The position numbers and the translations under genes are program-made. 64,000 bases of DNA, taken from contig NC_090295.1 of assembly GCF_037392515.1 (NCBI RefSeq), positions 19,794,001 to 19,858,000 of the forward strand, read 5' to 3'. The notes below the pieces were generated by a model. That model saw only the letters and a program-made list of their open reading frames with translations. It made no database searches and was not told the origin of the DNA. Origin of the DNA: Haliotis asinina. Taxonomy: Eukaryota; Mollusca; Gastropoda; Lepetellida; Haliotidae. Positions 1 through 10,380 of the stretch are shown here, piece by piece (the stretch's first letter is position 1; each line of letters starts with the position of its first letter).

Positions 1-17
1 TCACAGTTCACGGGAAA

Positions 18-790
18 ATGATCCAAGAAAATACAATCATACAAGGGAAATATGTACCACCCAATCCTGTTTAAAATGAATATGTGGTAAATTATTTGAC
101 TTGCATCGGCAATATTTCAGCCACCAGGCAAAGGGAAGGAATCATAATTTAACAATTTTAAGAAAACGTACATGAAAAATGAGGGGCAGGGAATAATTCC
201 AGTATAAAAAGATATGTTTACATACTGAATTGGCATTAGAGTTGCCAAACAAAGTAAAGGGGCTGAAAATAATGCTTGTGTACAAATATACTCAAAAAAA
301 TGTTAAGGACAATCCCTGTATTAAATAAGTATTATATGGCTTATAATACTAAATACCTTAGTACTAAAAATTGGGGTTGGCCTGAATTTATTTTGTCGAG
401 TATATTATGTAAATGCAATATTTATACCAAAATGCAGTCCAAATTCTGTACCTGAAACTTCACGTGTTACGGTTAATAAATTGTCGTGACAAGTCTTAAA
501 TATTCAATAATACATTGAGCGAACCATGAGCAAACCATGAGCAAGTTACAATGAATCACAACACAATACAATTTCTAGTACAATGCAACCGAGTCACAAA
601 TCTAAGGTAATGTGTCACAGATATCAAATTAACTTGCCAGTCTTGGCATTTACGGTGAGAGTGAGAGTTTTTTTGTTTGTTTTTTTTTTATATAGAGCTA
701 TGTTTCGGTGTAGAATTTGCACTGAAACGCTCTATGAAATTAACAAATAGTAGCTATCCAATAAGTCGTATGCTTCACTAATACAATGTA
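18..790. repeat. Dispersed duplicate segment, copy 1
   Basis: This AT-rich segment recurs in the same orientation at 3061-3960. Shared landmarks in order are AAATATGTACCACCCAATCC, GGCTGAAAATAATGC, ATTAAATAA.TAAGTATTATA, AATTGGGG.TGGCC and, after a poorly matching middle (about 425-685), GAGC.ATGTTTCGGTG followed by TATGCTTCA.TAAT. The two copies are clearly diverged by substitutions and small indels, so the duplication is old. No coding frame is preserved. Positions 691-737 also form an imperfect hairpin (TAGAGC..TGTTTCGGTG against CACTGAAACGCTCTA). It may be an old mobile element or a local segmental duplication; the sequence does not decide. Confidence 0.6.
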
Positions 791-885
791 CAACTGAATG
801 TTCACAAATTACCGGAATTTAACATTTGTCTTGTTATGTCTCAGGAGTAAAGAAGAAAAATCCAATGATCAACAGTATGTTTAGA

Positions 886-1133
886 GGTCACAATATAGTG
901 AGTTTAGTTTTACGCCGCACTCAGCAATATTCCAGCTATATGGCGGCGGTCTGTAAATAATCGAGTCTGGACCAGACAATCCAGTGATCCGATGACATGT
1001 GTCAACCAAGTCAGCAAGTCTGACCACCCGATCCCGTTAGTCGCCTCTTACGATAAGCATAATCGCCTTTTATGGCAAGCATGGGTTGCTGAAGGCTATT
1101 CTACCCAGAGACCTTCACGGGTCGGTCACAATA
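886..1133 (-). mobile_element. SINE-like family A copy with target-site duplication
   Basis: A family A element lies between perfect 10-bp direct repeats GGTCACAATA (886-895 and 1124-1133). The + strand reads from the GAGT-rich tail to the ACGGGT end; strand is given as - because the (ACTC)n tail is taken as the 3' end. It lacks an internal stretch of about 40 bp (the CAACATGAGCATCGAT region), as does the copy at 45074-45309. Confidence 0.8.
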
Positions 1134-1560
1134 GAACACACTATTCAAATATAACGCATGAGCGCTTACATTGAACACACATTGCATTCAGAAAGTGGTC
1201 AAACGTAACATGTTTTATGTGGGACTAAATTTTCCCAGCAAATACAACACTCGACCTCCACTGAAAGGCTCTTTGTAATCTATCTTGGCCATATGAGCAT
1301 AATAGGTGGAGTGGCTTAATGGTTACATTTAGAAATGTTGTGTACAGATCTATGAAAGTAATTTTCAAAGCAAATTTAACTTTAATCAATACAAGCTATA
1401 ATGTTTATTTTTACAGCACTGTAATTTGTAAATGAAAGTATGACAACTGATAGTTTGTAGCCCTCAAGTACTAGTGTACTTTTCTGAGATTGTGATATTC
1501 AGCAAGTTGTTGCACTTAAATACACTTCAATTTAGTCCAAAGATGGTGAAGACTGGTCTA
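1134..1560. other. Non-coding, nothing recognised
   Basis: AT-rich sequence with no supported reading frame, repeat or RNA gene. Confidence 0.5.
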
Positions 1561-1697
1561 GCGTAGTGCTTTTGGTAATAATCTAGCAATATCACAGCGG
1601 TGTGCACCAGGAAAGGGCTTCACACCCTGAACTCGTATGCAGAACCTTAATCAGTCTTCAGCGTGGGAAGCCAACGGTTTTGCAACTAGGCGCCCCC
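1561..1697 (-). mobile_element. SINE-like family B copy, diverged
   Basis: In order on the + strand it shows the family B landmarks CTAGCAATATCAC, CACCAGGAAAGGGCTTCACAC, TCTTCAGCGTG and CAACTAGG, i.e. a reverse-oriented tRNA-like head. It is eroded at both ends and no target duplication is visible. Confidence 0.55.
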
Positions 1698-2342
1698 TAT
1701 CGACCCTCTCACCGTTTAGATTACTTCCAAACTCTCCCAGATCAAGCGAAAAGTCTAAAAACAATTATGGTAATGCAGACGGACATTGAAACATCACGAC
1801 ACAGCAATTACACTGAATAGATCTGAGGGTGAATATATTTTAAAAATCATTTCGGTATTGAATATTTTCAGAAAGTGCAAGTTTTCATGCATTAATGCTA
1901 GTTTGAGTTAATTGGAGGTCGTGAGTGCAAGTGTGAGTGCTTATTCTCCACCGAAATGAATCTTGTATATTCAACCTCATTCGAGTCAAGTTTCATTGAT
2001 GTGATTTGATAAAAAAGAAACACATGGTGTTTACAATATCAAAGGTAGAGTTTGGAAGGAAGCCTAGGAACCTTATGTAGGGACTTCAATATGGTAGAAA
2101 ATATACTTATTCACGTAATACTACGGGAATTCTGGGTACACATTTGCCGACTATTGCACCACTGAGGGGAAAAATGAAAAATCAATATTAATGTTGTATA
2201 CCAACAGTTTTGGTTTCTTTACCAAAAATATAAGACTCACCTGGTTAAGAGATGTAGATGTGATCAGTTACAAGGTTTTCAGCTACATGACAACAGTGAA
2301 TACAGTGACTGACATCACGAGCTCCAATCGGGGCAAGACTTG
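1698..2342. other. Non-coding, nothing recognised
   Basis: AT-rich intergenic DNA. Short open frames here have no protein-like features. Confidence 0.5.
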
Positions 2343-2617
2343 CAAACATAACAGTCAGTTTAGTTTACGCCGCACTCAGCAATATCCCAGCTATAAGGCG
2401 GCGGTCTGTAAATAATCCAGACCAGACAATTCAGTGACAAGCAATATGAGCATCGATCGCAATTGGGAACCGATGACGTGTGGACAAAGTCAGCAAGCCT
2501 GACCACCCGATCCCGCCAGTCGCCTCTTACGACAAGCGTAGTCACCTTTTATGGCAAGCATGAGTTGCTGAAGGCTTATTCTACCCCGGGACCTTCACGG
2601 GTCCACCAAACATAACA
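2343..2617 (-). mobile_element. SINE-like family A copy with target-site duplication
   Basis: A family A element (2354-2606) sits between perfect 11-bp direct repeats CAAACATAACA (2343-2353 and 2607-2617). This fixes both ends: the tail begins near TCAGTTTAG and the head ends ...TTCACGGGTCCAC. Confidence 0.85.
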
Positions 2618-3060
2618 AGTCTGGCCACTCAGTCCAGAAAACCATGGGTTGGTGAAGATCAATTCCAAGTTCTTCATAGGTCAGTTTCACATGAAAAGGA
2701 AAGAACTCAAAGAAACATGCCGATGTCGGAAAAAGCTGCAAAAAGGAGCAATCTACAACATTCATAACACTTAATGAATCATGTGCTGTAAATACATTGT
2801 CTACGTTTCATTCCACATTGCTCCATAACAGTTTGAATGTGGGATAGCACTATTCACGATGACAATGTTCTTGGCCATCACTACGCAACATTGGCATATC
2901 CTGTCCAGTTCTGCAAGGTCGAAATCAATCTTGTCAGACTATTGTCCTGTTGCTTTCTGTGAACATCCAACCGAATCATCATTGGGCCTCATCAAGTCCA
3001 GTGCCAGAAAAAAAAAATATGCCACAGTCCACAATATTTCAGTGACTGCATGACAGCAAT
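2618..3060. other. Non-coding, nothing recognised
   Basis: Unique-looking AT-rich sequence. The open frame at 2859-3053 shows no recognisable domain and is judged chance. Confidence 0.45.
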
Positions 3061-3960
3061 ATGATCTAAGATGACGCAACCATACTAGGGAAATATGTAC
3101 CACCCAATCCTGATTAAAATGAATGAGTGGTAAATTAATATTTGACGTGTATTGGCAATATTTTGGTCACCAGGCAAATAAAATGCACCACACAATTTAC
3201 AGTTTGTGAAAAATGTTCATGAAAACAAGTAATTAATGAATAAATCCAGTATTGCCAACAACAGGCCCTTGATACAAACATATGTATTGGAGAGATAATG
3301 TTTCCATATTGAACTGGCATTAGAGTATTAAGCAATAATGGGCTGAAAATAATGCCTGTGTATAACTAGAAAACAAAAACGGTTAAAGACCCACCCAATA
3401 TTAAATAATTAAGTATTATAAGCATCATAACTTGAACAGCTACCATAGTATTTACAATTGGGGTGGCCCTTAGCACTTTTTGTTTCGCATAATATTCAAA
3501 TACATATTGTAACCTAAACAATGAAAAAATCTTCCATTACAATCACATTCATCCTTAGGATTCTAAAATGAATACATACCACATAAAAGTAATCTAGCCT
3601 ATATAGAATCCTTGGATCAGGATTCTTAACGCGAGTCTAAGACCAGGGATTGGGAAAGAGAACTTTGATAATGGTCCATTTTCAGAATTTATAATGGGCC
3701 AGTGCCCTTGTGTTAATAGTAAACGTCTAAATTTTAATGGGCCAGTTTTATTCTAATGTGTAGGATGACCCATGGCCCCTCCCTGTCCCAATCCTTGAGA
3801 GTCTATAAGGCATACAATATCTTGGACAGCAACATCTTGTTTTTTGCTTAGAGCAATGTTTCGGTGAAATAAATAAAAAATTATATGCTTCATTAATGTT
3901 GAAGTACCAAAATTGGGCCATGCCGCAACCCATTCATGCAATACAGTGAAAGAAGCAACA
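3061..3960. repeat. Dispersed duplicate segment, copy 2
   Basis: Direct-orientation copy of 18-790. The best-matching blocks are 3061-3508 (to 18-425) and 3848-3960 (to 685-790). The unmatched centre contains GGGCCAGT motifs (about 3695 and 3738) that copy 1 lacks. Open frames on the - strand here have no counterpart in copy 1 and are not supported as genes. Confidence 0.6.
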
Positions 3961-4109
3961 GTTACTTGAATGTGAGTGACTGGGTTGGTTTTTACACCAA
4001 TTGTAGTTTAAGTATAACGAGCTAATACGTCAACCACACTTACCCTCATTACTTAAAATTCCACAATCAGCCAGAGAATCTGTCCAGTTGACCAAACAAG
4101 GGGATGCCA

Positions 4110-5190
4110 TGGACTGATACATCAAATGAGACAACAGACAGATGCTGTATAAAATGACACCATGTACTGCTGATGCAACAAGCGGTACCACGTACTGATG
4201 TTGCAAAAATGAAACCACAGACTGATGCTGCAATAAATGTAACAATGTCTTGCTGTTACAAGTGAGTGAGTGAGTTTAGTTTTACGCCACTCAGCAATAT
4301 TCCAGCTATATGGCGGCGGCCTGTAAATAATCGAGTCTGGACCAGACAATCCAGTGATCAACAACATGAGCATCGATGTGCGCAATTGGGAACCGATGAC
4401 ATGTGTCAACCAAGTCAGCGAGCCTGACCACCCGATACCGTTAGTCGCCTCTTACGACAAGCTGAGTCGCCTTTTATAGCAAGCATGGGTTGCTGAAGGC
4501 CTTTTCTACTCCGGGACCTGCCGTTACAACAAATGAGACCACAGACTGCTGCTGCAACAAAGGAAACAACAGACTGCTGCTGCTGCTGCTGGACAAAAAG
4601 GAAACCACCAACTGCTGGTACAACAAATGCGACCACAAACTACTGCTGCAAGAAATGACACCATGTACTGCTGCTACAAGAAATGACACCATGTACTGCT
4701 GCAATAAATGAGACTATGTACTGCTGCTGCAATAAACGAGACTATGTACTGCTGCTGCAATAAACGAGACCATGTACCGCTGCTGCAATAAACGAGACCG
4801 TGTACCGCTGCTGCAATAAACGAGACCATGTACCGCTGCTGCAATAAATGAGACAATGTACTGTAAATGAGACCATGCACTGCTGCTGTGACAAATGGCA
4901 TGTACTGCAGCTGCAACAGATTAGACCATGGCCCGATGCTGCAATAAATGAAACAAGAGAAACCTGCTGTAATAAATGAGACCATAGACTGCTGCTGCAA
5001 CAAAGGAAACAACAGACTGCTGCTGCTGGAAAAAAGGAAACCACAGACTGCCGCTACAGCAAATGATACCATGTGCTGCAGCTGTAATAAATGAAACCAT
5101 GTTCTGTAAATCGGACCACAAACTGCTGCTGCAACATATGACACCATGTACTGCTGCTGCAATAAATGAGACCATGGACTGTTGATTCGA
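4110..5190. repeat. 28-bp minisatellite rich in CTGCTG, interrupted by a SINE
   Basis: A degenerate tandem array whose clearest units (4737-4850) are 28 bp and read roughly ACGAGACCATGTACYGCTGC then TGCAATAA. Outer units (from about 4150, and 4530-5190) drift in length and add CTG triplets. The array is split by the family A insertion at 4262-4518. The long - strand frames with VSFIAAAVHGLIYCSS-like repeats are a by-product of the repeat, not a gene. Confidence 0.85.
4251..4529 (-). mobile_element. SINE-like family A inserted in the 28-bp array
   Basis: The element (4262-4518) is flanked by an 11-bp duplication, TGCTGTTACAA (4251-4261) and TGCCGTTACAA (4519-4529), with one mismatch. The flanks on both sides are minisatellite units, so the SINE arrived after the array existed. 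Confidence 0.85.
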
Positions 5191-5482
5191 CAACTGAGAC
5201 CACACATTTCTGCGATTGTCATTTTTTAGGAGCGAGGTGGGATGGGTGCAGTCAGAACTACAGCACTATAGGGGGTGGGGGGAGGTCGTTTATTTTGCAC
5301 ACGACATGCAGGGGTATGTTACTTTGTATATAAAATATATTCTAAAGAAATGGGGGTGGATGGGGTAACTTATGTTAATTAACCCAAATGTTTGGGAATA
5401 TTAGAACTTATGTCGCCTTACCTAAAATCATTGCCTTTCTTCCAATCCATGCCCAGCAGGTCTGCAATAAATTATGCACATA
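5191..5482. other. G-rich spacer left of the Tc1-like element
   Basis: Contains a G-rich tract (about 5269-5287, GGGGGTGGGGGGAGG) and otherwise AT-rich non-coding DNA. Confidence 0.5.
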
Positions 5483-5484
5483 TA

Positions 5485-6781
5485 TAGTCTGGTTCATAAT
5501 TATTGAGAATTTTTCTTCTTACTTTGAGCTATCCTAACACCTCAACTGATTCACTGATACTTAAAACTAAGTAATGGTATAAGGGAGGTAACTCATCTTG
5601 GCCTACTGAGTATAGTACAATTAGAGTTACCTCCCCTGAATTTGTAGCAGACGTCATTTTCCTCAGCACTGTCAACAGTGTCTGCTGAAGATAAAAGAAG
5701 GTTGATTTTTGAGTTGTGTAATCAAGGAATTGATGATGTAAATGCATTGGCAGAGAGAACAGGAACTCCTCTTTCTACTGTGTATAGGATTAGGAAGAAT
5801 TTTAAAGAGGGAAAGGATTTTGGGCACCAGAAAGGAGCAGGGAGACCCAGAAAATTGGACTTCTCAGATCGCGTCCGGCTGGGAATTTTAGCGTCTAAAA
5901 AGCAAAGGGCAAGCATCTCCAACATCAGGTATGAAATGATAGAAAGGGGATCAACAGTTGTATCAAAATCTACAGTTAGAAGAAATTTGATTGATCTTGG
6001 ATGGGAGAAAAAGACTGGAATTCCTTCTCCTCTCATGAAACAAGAACATAAAGACAGGCGTGTTGAGTGGTGTTTGGCACATGAAAACTTTGACTGGGAA
6101 AATGTGATTTTTACTGATGAAAGTTCAATATGGGTATGTCCCAATAATGTGAAAATATGGACAAAGTCTGCGTCAGGACCGTTGTATCGACGACCTAAAT
6201 ACAGCCCAAAGTTTCATGTATGGGGAGGGATATCCTTATTAGGAACGATCCCGCTGTGTGTGTTTGAGGGAAATCTGACAAGTCAACGCTACACTAACAT
6301 ATTAGATAATTTTCTGCTTCCAAGTGCACATGTGTTTTATGGAAATGACTGGATTTTGCAGCAAGATAATGATCCTAAACACACCGCAAAACATGCCAAG
6401 CAGTGGTTTCAGGAGAAAAATGTGACTGCATTACCATTTCCTGCATATAGTCCTGACTTAAATCCCATTGAGAACATTTGGGGGATGATGAAGGAATGTG
6501 TGAATCAAAAGGGGTTGAGAAAAATTGAATACATGAAGAGAGAAGTGGTCCGATACTGGGACAGAATAACTCACGAGACACTAACCTCTCTGATAGGAAG
6601 TATGCCTACCCGTCTTAGACTGTGCCGTGAAGCTCAAGGAGACTTGATAAAATATTAAATTGTTACCTACACAACATGAAAAGGTCAGTTCACTTTCACA
6701 ATACATTCAATTTTATCTGATTTGTTCTCGTTTAATAATATGAAATGCTTTAGCTATTCTCAATAATTTTGAACCATACTG
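5485..6781 (+). mobile_element. Complete Tc1-like DNA transposon, 1,297 bp
   Basis: The left end (5485-5510) reads TAGTCTGGTTCATAATTATT then GAGAAT. The right end (6756-6781), reverse-complemented, reads CAGTATGGTTCAAAATTATT then GAGAAT. That is a 26-bp inverted repeat with three mismatches. Both ends abut TA (5483-5484 and 6782-6783), the target duplicated by Tc1/mariner elements, whose termini usually begin CAGT; the left terminal base here is T. The only sizeable frame inside is the transposase. Length, repeats, target and one uninterrupted frame point to a recent insertion. Confidence 0.92.
5678..6658 (+). CDS. Tc1-like DD34E transposase
   Basis: This enzyme cuts and re-inserts the surrounding element in the nucleus. 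The N-terminal half (about residues 1-110) has the paired helix-turn-helix DNA-binding layout of Tc1 transposases, with a GRPRK linker near residue 55. The catalytic DDE domain shows FTDES (first Asp), QQDNDPKHT (second Asp) and, exactly 34 residues later, the Glu of NPIENIW, so it is DD34E. The frame is uninterrupted to TAA at 6656-6658. The 326-residue count starts at a GTG. The frame stays open back to 5648 but contains no ATG; ACG at 5651-5653 is the codon best placed to have been the original start, and the next in-frame ATG lies inside the DNA-binding region. This copy is probably not translated normally even though its catalytic frame is intact. Family assignment is certain, activity is not. 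Confidence 0.9.
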   Translation: MSAEDKRRLIFELCNQGIDDVNALAERTGTPLSTVYRIRKNFKEGKDFGHQKGAGRPRKLDFSDRVRLGILASKKQRASISNIRYEMIERGSTVVSKSTVRRNLIDLGWEKKTGIPSPLMKQEHKDRRVEWCLAHENFDWENVIFTDESSIWVCPNNVKIWTKSASGPLYRRPKYSPKFHVWGGISLLGTIPLCVFEGNLTSQRYTNILDNFLLPSAHVFYGNDWILQQDNDPKHTAKHAKQWFQEKNVTALPFPAYSPDLNPIENIWGMMKECVNQKGLRKIEYMKREVVRYWDRITHETLTSLIGSMPTRLRLCREAQGDLIKY

Positions 6782-6783
6782 TA

Positions 6784-7136
6784 AAATTTTCCTTGTACGT
6801 TATTGATATGAAGCAAATTGCAATATTAGTTGACAAATTATGTCAAGTACTCAGTTAACAGCAAAACATGTAAAAATATATAAACTCACACTGTTTACCC
6901 TTTCTTAAAAGTTGACATGATGTTCTCCCTTCAAGGACAGCGTGGCAACCATAGGTAATGCCTGAAAAATTGAAGAGGGGCTGTCACCCTTCTTGTGATA
7001 TATATTATCAACTCAATGCAGTTTAAAATCATAATGGATATTACGTATATTTTAAGTATAGTATGCCATTTGTGAAGTAACGTTTACAAAAGTTTGCCAC
7101 AACATTGTGATTTTAGACAAACATATGCAAAAATGG
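6784..7136. other. Non-coding, nothing recognised
   Basis: AT-rich DNA between the Tc1-like element and the 82-bp tandem array. Confidence 0.5.
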
Positions 7137-7640
7137 TGCTTACCAGGATAGCAGGTAACACAGTCAGTGCAAAAATTATCTTCTGCTTCGAAGCGGTAAA
7201 TGATCACGTAACGTAGTGTTGCTTGCCAGGATAGCAGGTAACAGAGCCAGTACAAAAATTATCTTCTGCTTCGAAGCGGCAAACGATCACGTAATGTAGT
7301 GTCGCTTACCAGGATGGCAAGGAACACAGCCAGTGCAAAAATTATCTTCTGCCTGGAAGAGGGAAATGATCACGTAACGTAGTGTTGCTTGCCAGGATAG
7401 CAAGGAACACAGCCAGTACAAAAATTATCTTCTGCTTCGAAGCGGCAAACGATCCCGTAATGTACTGTCGCTTACCAGGATTGCAAGGAACACAGCCAGT
7501 GTAAAAATTATCTTCTGTTTCGAAGCGGTAAATGATCCCGTAATGTACTGTTGCTTGCCAGGATAGCAAGGAACACAGCCAGTGCAAATTATCTTCTACG
7601 TCGAAGCGGTAAGTGATCACGTAATGCAGTGGATGCAACA
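7137..7640. repeat. 82-bp tandem repeat, six copies, alternating two unit types
   Basis: Six units carry the core CTT(A/G)CCAGGATAGCA, ATTATCTTCTGC and GAAGCGG.AAA.GATCACG. Units 1, 3 and 5 have CTTACC and GGTAAATGATC or its like. Units 2, 4 and 6 have CTTGCC, and units 2 and 4 have GGCAAACGATC. The true period is therefore a dimer of about 165 bp. No promoter-like or coding signal is evident. Confidence 0.85.
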
Positions 7641-7929
7641 CATTATCGCGCAAAAAATGTCTTGGTTGGTTTAGGGTTTTGACATCCTTACCCAAAATTT
7701 GCTTTGAGTCTGACCTGTTTTACACTGCTAAACAAACTGGATTTAATAACTGACATTCATTTGATCCTTACCAAGTGCCTTGCCTTTCTCCCATGTAACG
7801 GCCTGCAAGAAATTGAAAATGCGCATGACTGAAATTGTTATCAGCTCTTGCATCAACAGAAAGTGAATAATGATTCTGGTAATCATGTTATGCTGGTTAA
7901 TACTCAGGATATGCTCATTAACTGACAGT

Positions 7930-8120
7930 GAATGAGTGAGTTTAGTTGTACGCCGCACTCAACAATATCCCAGCTATATGGCGCCGGTCTGCAAATAATC
8001 GAGTCTGGACCAGACAATCCAGTGATCAAGAGCATGCGCATGAGCATATATCTGAGCAATTGGGAACCGATGACATGTGTGGACAAAGCATAGTCGCCTT
8101 TTATGGCAAGCATGGGTGGG
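7930..8120 (-). mobile_element. SINE-like family A copy, internally deleted and truncated
   Basis: Starts at GAATGAGTGAGTTTAG, has the usual core to TGTGTGGACAAAG, then jumps to CATAGTCGCCTTTTATGGCAAGCATGGGT. It has lost the ACCACCCGATCCCGTTAGTC block and the head end. A second copy follows directly. Confidence 0.75.
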
Positions 8121-8384
8121 TGAGTGAGTGAGTTTAGTTTTACGCCACACTCAGCAATATTACAGCTATATGGCGGCGGTCTGTAAATAATCGAGTCTGG
8201 ACCAGACAATCCAGTGATCAACAACATGAGCATCGATCTGCGCAATTGGGAACCGATGACATGTGTCAACCAAGTCAGCGAGCCTGACCACCCGATCCCG
8301 TTAGTCGCCTCTTACGACAAGCATAGTCGCCTTTTATGGCAAGCATGGATTGCTGAAGGCCTATTCTACTAGGGACCTTCAGGG
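8121..8384 (-). mobile_element. SINE-like family A copy, full length
   Basis: Near-consensus family A sequence from TGAGTGAGTGAGTTTAG to GGGACCTTCAGGGG, directly abutting the truncated copy at 7930-8120. It probably inserted into the tail of that copy. Confidence 0.8.
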
Positions 8385-8455
8385 GCAAACAACAGACAGC
8401 TTCACTTGAAAGAATTAGCGTTTTTTTTTTGTTTTTTGGGGGTTTTTTTTGTCCT

Positions 8456-8495
8456 ATTTAGCAAGGATCCAGCAATATCACGGTGGGGGCAGCAG
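8456..8495 (-). mobile_element. Family B fragment
   Basis: A 40-bp remnant with TTTAGCAAGGATCCAGCAAT and ATCACGGTGGGGG, the tail-proximal part of family B. Confidence 0.4.
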
Positions 8496-8837
8496 ACAGA
8501 CGTACTGAGCAGACTCAGACCACCCACAATTGAAAGAAAAACAATCGAAACTCACATTCAAAGCTGAAACACTTTCTTCTTTCCTGGAACTACTTGCTTA
8601 ATCCCACCTCTTTGGTTTTCTAAATGTAATAGCTACAAAAAAGAGAACATTTATAAAATTTCACATTCACTTGTTGACGTAACAGTAACAGTACAGATAT
8701 TACCCGATCTACATTTCGAGGGTAAAATTTGCCATGGCATTTATGGACAGATTGTGTACTCATGATGGAATAATTGATACAAAGTAAACATGGCTTACCT
8801 AGATGGCAGAGGCCAACTCCAAATGAAATATGTTCTC

Positions 8838-9010
8838 ACATGACGCGATTAAAGAAACAGGTGATGACAGGATTAAATACACACGTGCTGACGCGATTTA
8901 AAAAAAAAACACGTGATGACGCGATGAATTATATTCCTTCGCGATTTAAACGAGACAAAAAATAAAACACGTGACGGCGCGATTAAAAAAACATGCGATG
9001 ACACGACTCC
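8838..9010. repeat. Degenerate (ACGTGATGACGCGATTAAA)-type repeat
   Basis: At least six irregularly spaced repeats of ACGTGATGACGCGATT followed by an A-run. Unit length is variable and I see no coding potential. Confidence 0.6.
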
Positions 9011-9051
9011 ATCCACACTCCCAAGAAGCATCACCGTTGTAGTCGATTGTT

Positions 9052-9142
9052 TCAACCCTAACCCTGATGAAAGTTTCGAAAAAAACTATCCCTATCCCTA
9101 AACCTATCCCTAAACCTAGCCTGAACCTAATCCTAACAGGCT
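9052..9142. repeat. Telomere-like degenerate CCCTAA tract
   Basis: Contains ACCCTAACCCTGATG, then after about 30 bp ATCCCTATCCCTAAACCTAT, CCCTAAACCTAGCCTGAACC and TAATCCTAAC. This resembles a mutated CCCTAA/CCTAAA array. The motif matches the animal telomere repeat on the C-rich strand, but only a few units are perfect. Confidence 0.45.
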
Positions 9143-9209
9143 TAATGATCTGTAGATGGCAATAAGAAAAAAATCACTTACCTTCACATTTCTTCTTCTG
9201 TTTGATTTA

Positions 9210-9885
9210 TTATAGTAAGTGCTTGCTATATTCTAAGATGTAACCTAAGTGCTTGCTATATTCTAAGGTGTAACCTAAGTGCTTGCTATATTCTGAGATG
9301 TAACGTAAGTGCTTGCTATAATTTCTAAATTGTTCTCTACTGATACTCAACTGCAGCAACACTGCATCGGGTTGACAGACTGTACTGTACTGTCATAGCA
9401 GTGGGGAACTGTGTATCAGGTTGACAGACTGTACTGTACTGTCATAGCATTGGGGAATTGGGTATCAGGCTCACAGACTGCACTGTCATAGCATTGGGGA
9501 ATTGGGTATCAGGTTGACAGACTGTACTGTACTGTCATAGCATTGGGGAATTGGGTATCAGGTTGACAGACTGTACTGTACTGTCATAGCATTGGGGAAT
9601 TGGGTATCAGGTTGACAGACTGTACTGTACTGTCATAGCATTGGGGAATTGGGTATCAGGTTGACAGACTGTACTGTACTGTCATAGCATTGGGGAATTG
9701 GGTATCAGGTTGACAGACTGTATTGTACTGTCATAGCATTGGGGAATTGGGTATCAGGTTGACAGACTGTACTGTACTGCCAATATAGTATTGGGGAATT
9801 TTGGGTGTTACTAAATAGCGTAAGTGCTTGCTATTTTCTAGGAGCTTTTACTAAAAAACCTAAGTGCTTGCTATATTCTAAGGAA
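9210..9885. repeat. 49-bp minisatellite nested between copies of a 30-bp repeat
   Basis: The outer repeat (TAAGTGCTTGCTATATTCTA) occurs four times at 9214-9330 with a 30-bp period, and twice more at about 9820-9881. Between them, 9372-9797 holds about nine copies of a 49-bp unit (TTGACAGACTGTACTGTACT, GTCATAGCATTGGGG, AATTGGGTATCAGG); one copy lacks about 8 bp. The inner array appears to have grown inside the outer one. Confidence 0.85.
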
Positions 9886-10380
9886 ATGTGTTGAAGTGCA
9901 TGGTCTATTCATGGTGGCACCAGTTCAGAGTGGAAAGGAGGCTTGTTAGTGGCATCCACAATGCTGATCTGAAGTTAGGACGGTCCATGGATGACTGCCA
10001 GAAAGCTGATCAGGAAAATCCAAGACATGTTTGCAAGACGCATGAAAATTCAAACTGTTTTATGTTATATACTAAACACAAAGAAACTTCACGTTTGCCC
10101 CAAACCTATCCATACAGAACAAAGCATATTGCTAATGGATAAATTTGGTGTATGGATGCAATGAGAGAACACTGGAACAAAATTAGGGATAAAGGTAAGA
10201 ATCAGGTATGCCCCGTTTGAAGAAATCCACTTTCAAAATGATTCGTTTTTCCAAGTGTGAAGTTTCTTTTTTTGCTCAGTATGCTTGTTTTCTAAATTTT
10301 GAAAATACCTCCTTTGGGTTCCATCCCACCATATTTTGATGAGGAGCATCATTGGTTGGGAGGATCCAAATGAATTATTC
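9886..10380. other. Unassigned DNA with short open frames on both strands
   Basis: The + strand frame from 9888 and a - strand frame across 9905-10040 both look moderately protein-like, but neither matches a family I know. On the - strand a possible acceptor (ATAAAACAG) precedes a 36-codon open stretch without a convincing donor. No call is made. Confidence 0.3.

Noticed and set aside
4474..5222. Several overlapping - strand frames of up to 182 codons
   Set aside because: Translation of the 28-bp minisatellite in different phases; no start, no domain, and interrupted by a SINE.
7342..7695. 117-codon - strand frame
   Set aside because: Produced by the 82-bp tandem array.
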